This document shows, one piece after another, positions 13,738 to 17,254 of a stretch of DNA of 17,254 bases. Origin of the DNA: an uncultured Bacilli bacterium. GTDB lineage: Bacteria; Bacillota_I; Bacilli_A; RF39; UBA660. The notes beneath the pieces were generated by a model. It was not told the origin of the DNA. It worked only from the letters and a program-made list of their open reading frames with translations, and ran no database searches. Position numbers and translations under genes: made by a program. The stretch's first letter is position 1, and the number at the start of each line of letters is the position of its first letter. Location of the stretch: assembly GCA_934133155.1 (NCBI GenBank), contig CAKPAT010000017.1, positions 1 to 17,254 of the forward strand. Direction: 5' to 3'.

Positions 13738-14919
13738 TTATTTTATCCCTTTTTTAAATCCTTTTGCTGCATTATAGTTTGTTAAAATATTTGATTTAAA
13801 GTTTGATGTTTTTCTTTGTTTTTCTTTAAAATCTTTGATAGCCATTTTGATTAACTCGTCTGTTAATGTTAGATATGATTTTCCTTTTGGTTTAAATAGG
13901 TAAAATGCAAGTGATCCTGGAATGGTGTTAGGTTCATTTACATATACTTCATTTGTTTCTTTATTTACGAGAAAATCTATTCGGCATACTCCTTTAAGGT
14001 TTAATGCACGAAAGGTTTGTTTTGCTACTTTGTATATTTCGTTTTCTAATGACTCTTCTAATTTTGCAGGAACTTTGAAGTCACCACTTTGCATGCCTTT
14101 TGCTCCACCTATTTTTTTACCGCCACTTAAATATTTATCTTCAAATGTTAATAGTTCGTGTTTTGTTTTCATTTCAGCGATAGCACTTGTTTCAACATAA
14201 TCATGTCCGCCTAAAACCGCACAGTTTAGTTCTAGTAAGTTTGGCACTACTTCTTCTGCTATGATTTTTTCTTCATATTCTAAGGCTTTGGTAATTGCTT
14301 TTTCTAATTCTTCTTTATTATGGGCAATAGTTATACCAATTGTTGAGCCTAGGTTTGCTGGTTTAATGATTACTGGATAATTTAATGTTTCTATTTTTTC
14401 TATGATGTTTTCTTTATTTTTTTCGTATTCGTTTTCATAAAACCATACGTATTTTGGTGTTTTTATATTACATGAGTTTAGTATTTGTTTTAGTATTACT
14501 TTATCTTGACCGATTGATGCGCCTAAAACGTCTGGACCTACTATTGGGATGTTTAGCATTTGCAAGTATCCGGCTAAGCTTCCGTCTTCTACGCCTTTTC
14601 CGTGAACTACAGGGAATGCGACGTCAATATAGTCTACTTCTTTATTCATTAAACCTTTTGTTTTTTGAAGTACTACCCTATCTTCTTTTTTACATAAGCA
14701 TACTTCTTTAGCAAATTTTTTCATGTTTTCAAAGTATTTATATGTATCTAAGTCTCTTAAAGAGGCACCTGTATACCACGTGCCATCTTTTGTGATATAT
14801 ATTGGAACAATTTCGTATTTTTCTTCGTCAATATTTTCCATTGCTTGAAGGGCGGATATGATGCTTACTTCGTGTTCTACGGAGTTTCCGCCAAATATTA
14901 CACCTATTTTAATTTTCAT
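13738..14919 (-). CDS. ddl: D-alanine--D-alanine ligase
   Basis: An ATP-grasp ligase of 393 residues that joins two D-Ala for peptidoglycan precursors in the cytosol. Visible: GGNSVEHEVS with the conserved Glu at 15, HGKGVEDG at 106-113, the ATP-binding KPANLGSTIG at 186-195, the omega-loop FEDKY at 259-263, CRIDF near 312-316, and the metal/product loop NEPNTIPGS at 328-336. The Tyr in the omega-loop suits a D-Ala-D-Ala rather than a D-Ala-D-Lac enzyme. The last motif is PGSLAFYLF, not the PGMTxxS of classical Ddl, and the protein has a basic tail of about 40 residues beyond the usual end. It lies 15 bases after the MurF-like gene, whose substrate it would make, and 22 bases before ileS. Confident on the family; exact second substrate not proven. 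Confidence 0.95.
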   Translation of the reverse strand: MKIKIGVIFGGNSVEHEVSIISALQAMENIDEEKYEIVPIYITKDGTWYTGASLRDLDTYKYFENMKKFAKEVCLCKKEDRVVLQKTKGLMNKEVDYIDVAFPVVHGKGVEDGSLAGYLQMLNIPIVGPDVLGASIGQDKVILKQILNSCNIKTPKYVWFYENEYEKNKENIIEKIETLNYPVIIKPANLGSTIGITIAHNKEELEKAITKALEYEEKIIAEEVVPNLLELNCAVLGGHDYVETSAIAEMKTKHELLTFEDKYLSGGKKIGGAKGMQSGDFKVPAKLEESLENEIYKVAKQTFRALNLKGVCRIDFLVNKETNEVYVNEPNTIPGSLAFYLFKPKGKSYLTLTDELIKMAIKDFKEKQRKTSNFKSNILTNYNAAKGFKKGIK

Positions 14920-14934
14920 TTTCTTTCTCTCCTT

Positions 14935-16527
14935 TTATTTTTCATTAAATATATCTGGTAAATCATTTTCAAGTAAGACGTATGTCTCATTTTCTTTTAA
15001 TTTTTGAATTAATGGGAATGCTTTTAAGACATCGTTTATCACGTGAATATGATTTTCGTCAAAGTTTGTTTCTTTTAAGCCTTCTAGTATTGGTTTGGTT
15101 TTTTCTTCACCAACTAATATTACTTCGTCGACGCAGCCTTTCATTTGTTTTCCGAATTCTTTATTTTTTTCGTATTCTTCTTCACCTAGTTCAATCATTC
15201 CTGGTGTTACTATTATATGTTTTCCTGGCATTATTTTAATGACGTCTAGGGCCATTTTTGCACCGTCTGGGTTTGAATTATACGCATCATCAATAATTGT
15301 TATGTCACCTTGTTTTTTGAGTTCTAATCTATGGGTTACAGCTTTAACTTTAGAAACTCCTGCTTGAAGTTGCTCGATATTCATACCGAGTTCTTTTCCA
15401 AGAGTTACTCCGGCTAAAATATTATAAACGTTGGCGTAACCGAGTAGTCTTGTTTCAAATGGATATTTATTATTATCGCCTTTAAATGTAACATTAAATT
15501 TTGTTCCGGTATTTGATAGTTTGATGTCGCTTGCTCTTACGTCGGCGTCATTATCTATTCCTATCCATTTTATTTTGCAGTTGTTTTTTAGTTTATAACT
15601 TTTTTGCCATGGGTCGTCAGCATTTAATATACCTATACCGTCTTCAGGTAAAGATTCTATTAATTCAAATTTTGTTTTTTGAATGTTTTCTCTTGAACCG
15701 AAGGTTGCTAGATGGGCAACACCTATTTTAGTTACTATGCCATATTTTGGGTGAACTAGGTCACATAGTTCTTTGATGTCACCTTCTTGGCATGCACCCA
15801 TTTCAGCGATTAAAATATCAGCAAATTTATCTAGGTAGTCGTTTATGGTTATCATTAATCCAAATGGTGTGTTGTAATTTTTTGGTGTTGGTACAGCATT
15901 ATATTTGATATTTAATATGTCGTTTAATATGTTTTTACTGCTCGTTTTTCCGTAACTTCCTGTTACGCCTATTACTTTTAAGTTTGTCATATTTTTTAAT
16001 TTGGTTAAAGCTTTTTTCTTGAAGTGATAACCTACATATTTTTCTACTGGGGTGTTAATTAATATAGCAAGTAAGATATATATGTTATTGAAGTATGCAA
16101 GGAGGCCTAATATTATGTATAGATATATGGCATTATATTCAGTTACATTTAAGGCCATGATTATAATTGGAATTATGTATATAAGCAGAACTGTTACAAA
16201 TAATCTTTTTACTCTACTTGTGTATTTTAATGGGAGTTTATTTTGTGAGCTTTTCTTTTGATGTATTAGATATACTGATAAAAGTAAATAGATTATAACG
16301 AACGCTACCATTAACACTTGATTGTTTTGATATATGAAGAAAATCAAAAGTATTAAAAATATTAATGATGGGGTTAGAAATTCTTTTTTTAAATTGTTTT
16401 TCATCCATTTTAGGTATGTCATTTTTCTATTGTATTTATTTTGCTGAAGCATTTGCATAGATTTTTGACTTATTAAAATTATATATATTATGTATGTTGC
16501 TATTGATATTAGAAATAATGTTTGCAT
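14935..16527 (-). CDS. murF: MurF-like Mur ligase with an N-terminal membrane domain
   Basis: A 530-residue protein. Residues 1-160 hold about five membrane helices (near 1-19, 52-67, 71-89, 108-127 and 133-158); the Mur ligase core follows. The P-loop is GVTGSYGKTSS at 187-197; further MurF-type blocks are IAEMGACQEGDI near 240-251, IGVAHLATFGS at 268-278, LNADDP at 301-306, THRLE at 398-402 and DDAYNSNPDG at 413-422. The C-terminus has LLENDLPD. MurF adds D-Ala-D-Ala to UDP-MurNAc-tripeptide. The usual N-terminal UDP-substrate domain is absent, replaced by the membrane part, so the enzyme may work at the membrane or on a lipid-linked precursor. ddl directly downstream supports the assignment. 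ATG 16527 is two bases after the hydrolase stop, with AAAGGAG inside the hydrolase's last codons: translational coupling. Confidence 0.88.
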   Translation of the reverse strand: MQTLFLISIATYIIYIILISQKSMQMLQQNKYNRKMTYLKWMKNNLKKEFLTPSLIFLILLIFFIYQNNQVLMVAFVIIYLLLSVYLIHQKKSSQNKLPLKYTSRVKRLFVTVLLIYIIPIIIMALNVTEYNAIYLYIILGLLAYFNNIYILLAILINTPVEKYVGYHFKKKALTKLKNMTNLKVIGVTGSYGKTSSKNILNDILNIKYNAVPTPKNYNTPFGLMITINDYLDKFADILIAEMGACQEGDIKELCDLVHPKYGIVTKIGVAHLATFGSRENIQKTKFELIESLPEDGIGILNADDPWQKSYKLKNNCKIKWIGIDNDADVRASDIKLSNTGTKFNVTFKGDNNKYPFETRLLGYANVYNILAGVTLGKELGMNIEQLQAGVSKVKAVTHRLELKKQGDITIIDDAYNSNPDGAKMALDVIKIMPGKHIIVTPGMIELGEEEYEKNKEFGKQMKGCVDEVILVGEEKTKPILEGLKETNFDENHIHVINDVLKAFPLIQKLKENETYVLLENDLPDIFNEK

Positions 16528-16529
16528 AG

Positions 16530-17254
16530 TTATTCTCCTTTAATAAAATTATTTAGTATCGAATTTGTTTTGCTGATTTGTTCAAGGTAGGCATAATGAG
16601 TGCATCCTTCATAGACAATTACAGCAGAATTTTTTATTAGTTTTTCTAGGTCGTAGGCGTCTTCTAATGGGACGGCGGCGTCGTTACTACCCCATATTAT
16701 TATTGTTGGGGCTTTGATTTTTTTAACTTCTTCAGTTAAATCTGTGTTAACATGACCTACCATGATGTCACGCATCATTGGGCTGGCGTTTCTGTAATCG
16801 GTAGAGCCTATGTGCTTTTTGGCAAACTCTGTTAAGTTTTTTAAGCCTGGAATTTTTTTAGCTTTTTTCAGTAATTTAACTTTTAGACTTTGACTATTCA
16901 TTTTTACTTTAAATGGACTACCAAAAAGTATTAATTTTTCTACGGGGTATTTACTGGCGTAAAGTAAGCTTATTTTACCGCCAAATGAATGGCCAATCAA
17001 TATTGGATTTTCAATATTTAATGACTTTAGTAAGGAATTTATCATTTCTACAAAGTCATTTAAACTCCAAAATTCTTTTGGTTCTTCACTTTTTCCATGG
17101 CCCGGAAGGTCAATTATTATGACATCACAATCTGTTAAGGCGTCGCCCACAGGCTTCATCATTTGGATGTTTTGTCCCCATCCATGAAGTAAAACGACTG
17201 GTTTTCCTTCGTTGTTTCCCTATCTTATATAGTTTATTTTAATATTTTTGTATT
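16530..17254 (-). CDS. alpha/beta hydrolase, interrupted by in-frame TAG near its N-terminus and cut by the window edge
   Basis: The frame carries the alpha/beta-hydrolase fold. HGWG (oxyanion region) lies upstream of the first internal ATG pair at 17162/17159; after it come DLPGHGKS, the nucleophile elbow GHSFGG (Ser 59 counted from ATG 17162), the acid Asp 161 in WGSNDAAVP and the His 189 in GCTHYAYLEQ. So the triad is complete. Upstream the frame reads KINYIR, then TAG (17222-17220), then GNNEGKPVVLLHGWG. In relatives this stretch is RYGN, so TAG replaces a Tyr codon. No start codon lies between the TAG and HGWG. Starting at 17162 would lose HGWG and has no ribosome site. Hence a recent nonsense mutation (pseudogene) or a base error. 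The gene is upstream of, and translationally coupled to, the MurF-like gene; substrate unknown. Confidence 0.8.
17220..17222 (-). other. in-frame TAG in the alpha/beta hydrolase gene
   Basis: Minus-strand codons read TAT ATA AGA TAG GGA AAC AAC GAA. Coding-like sequence continues on both sides in the same frame, to the window edge upstream. TAG is one base from TAT or TAC (Tyr). Confidence 0.85.

Noticed and set aside
1..17254. Recoding of TAA or TAG as sense codons genome-wide
   Set aside because: EF-Tu ends in TAA and EF-G in TAG at their usual C-termini, and the other genes also stop where the families or terminators predict.

Overview
The window is a visibly AT-rich stretch of a low-GC Bacillota chromosome read with the standard bacterial code (Trp is TGG; ends such as those of EF-G and EF-Tu fall at ordinary TAG and TAA stops). 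Full peptidoglycan genes (membrane MurF-like ligase, Ddl), strong AGGAGG-type ribosome sites, sigma-A promoters, a BspA-like surface protein and a sigma-K-like factor point to an uncultured, probably gut-dwelling Bacilli lineage near Erysipelotrichales/RF39. The placement is an inference from protein style, not a search result.

Layout. (1) 1-413 (-): N-terminus of a secreted or anchored BspA-type leucine-rich-repeat protein, divergent from a tandem-HTH regulator (518-970, +). (2) 5252-1015 (-): the str operon rpsL-rpsG-fusA-tuf, with a near-consensus promoter at 5345-5373, a short leader with a hairpin, a likely second promoter for tuf, and a terminator at 984-1010. (3) 5414-10989: small, mostly single-gene units in both orientations. 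These are an NrtR-like regulator with a degenerate Nudix box, an unrecognised helical protein, an acidic tail-anchored protein, a sigma-K-like factor, an ASCH-domain protein, a cytosolic beta-lactamase-fold serine hydrolase and a DUF4116-repeat protein. Most have their own promoter and hairpin terminator. (4) 17254-10986 (-): a tightly packed unit of alpha/beta hydrolase - MurF-like membrane ligase - Ddl - IleRS, whose promoter lies outside the window. Ddl makes D-Ala-D-Ala and the MurF-like ligase next to it would use it.

The most striking observation is in rpsL. The canonical S12 start, with a perfect Shine-Dalgarno, is followed after 20 codons by an in-frame TAA exactly where S12 normally has its 21st residue. 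The frame then continues for 117 further codons of well conserved S12. The next codons are CCA ATG, so the body could be made by termination-reinitiation (a split S12), by readthrough, or the TAA could be a consensus error. The same S12 has Ile at the normally invariant Pro of the KDLPG streptomycin loop. A second nonsense codon (TAG, where Tyr is expected) interrupts the alpha/beta hydrolase at the window's right end.

Other notable points are an exact 22-bp direct repeat bracketing the ASCH gene, divergent promoters that share one -35 element, convergent genes whose overlapping stop codons sit inside a terminator hairpin, and a MurF-like enzyme whose usual N-terminal substrate domain is replaced by membrane helices. 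I see no CRISPR array, tRNA, rRNA, transposase or integrase, and no gene-free stretch longer than 300 bases.
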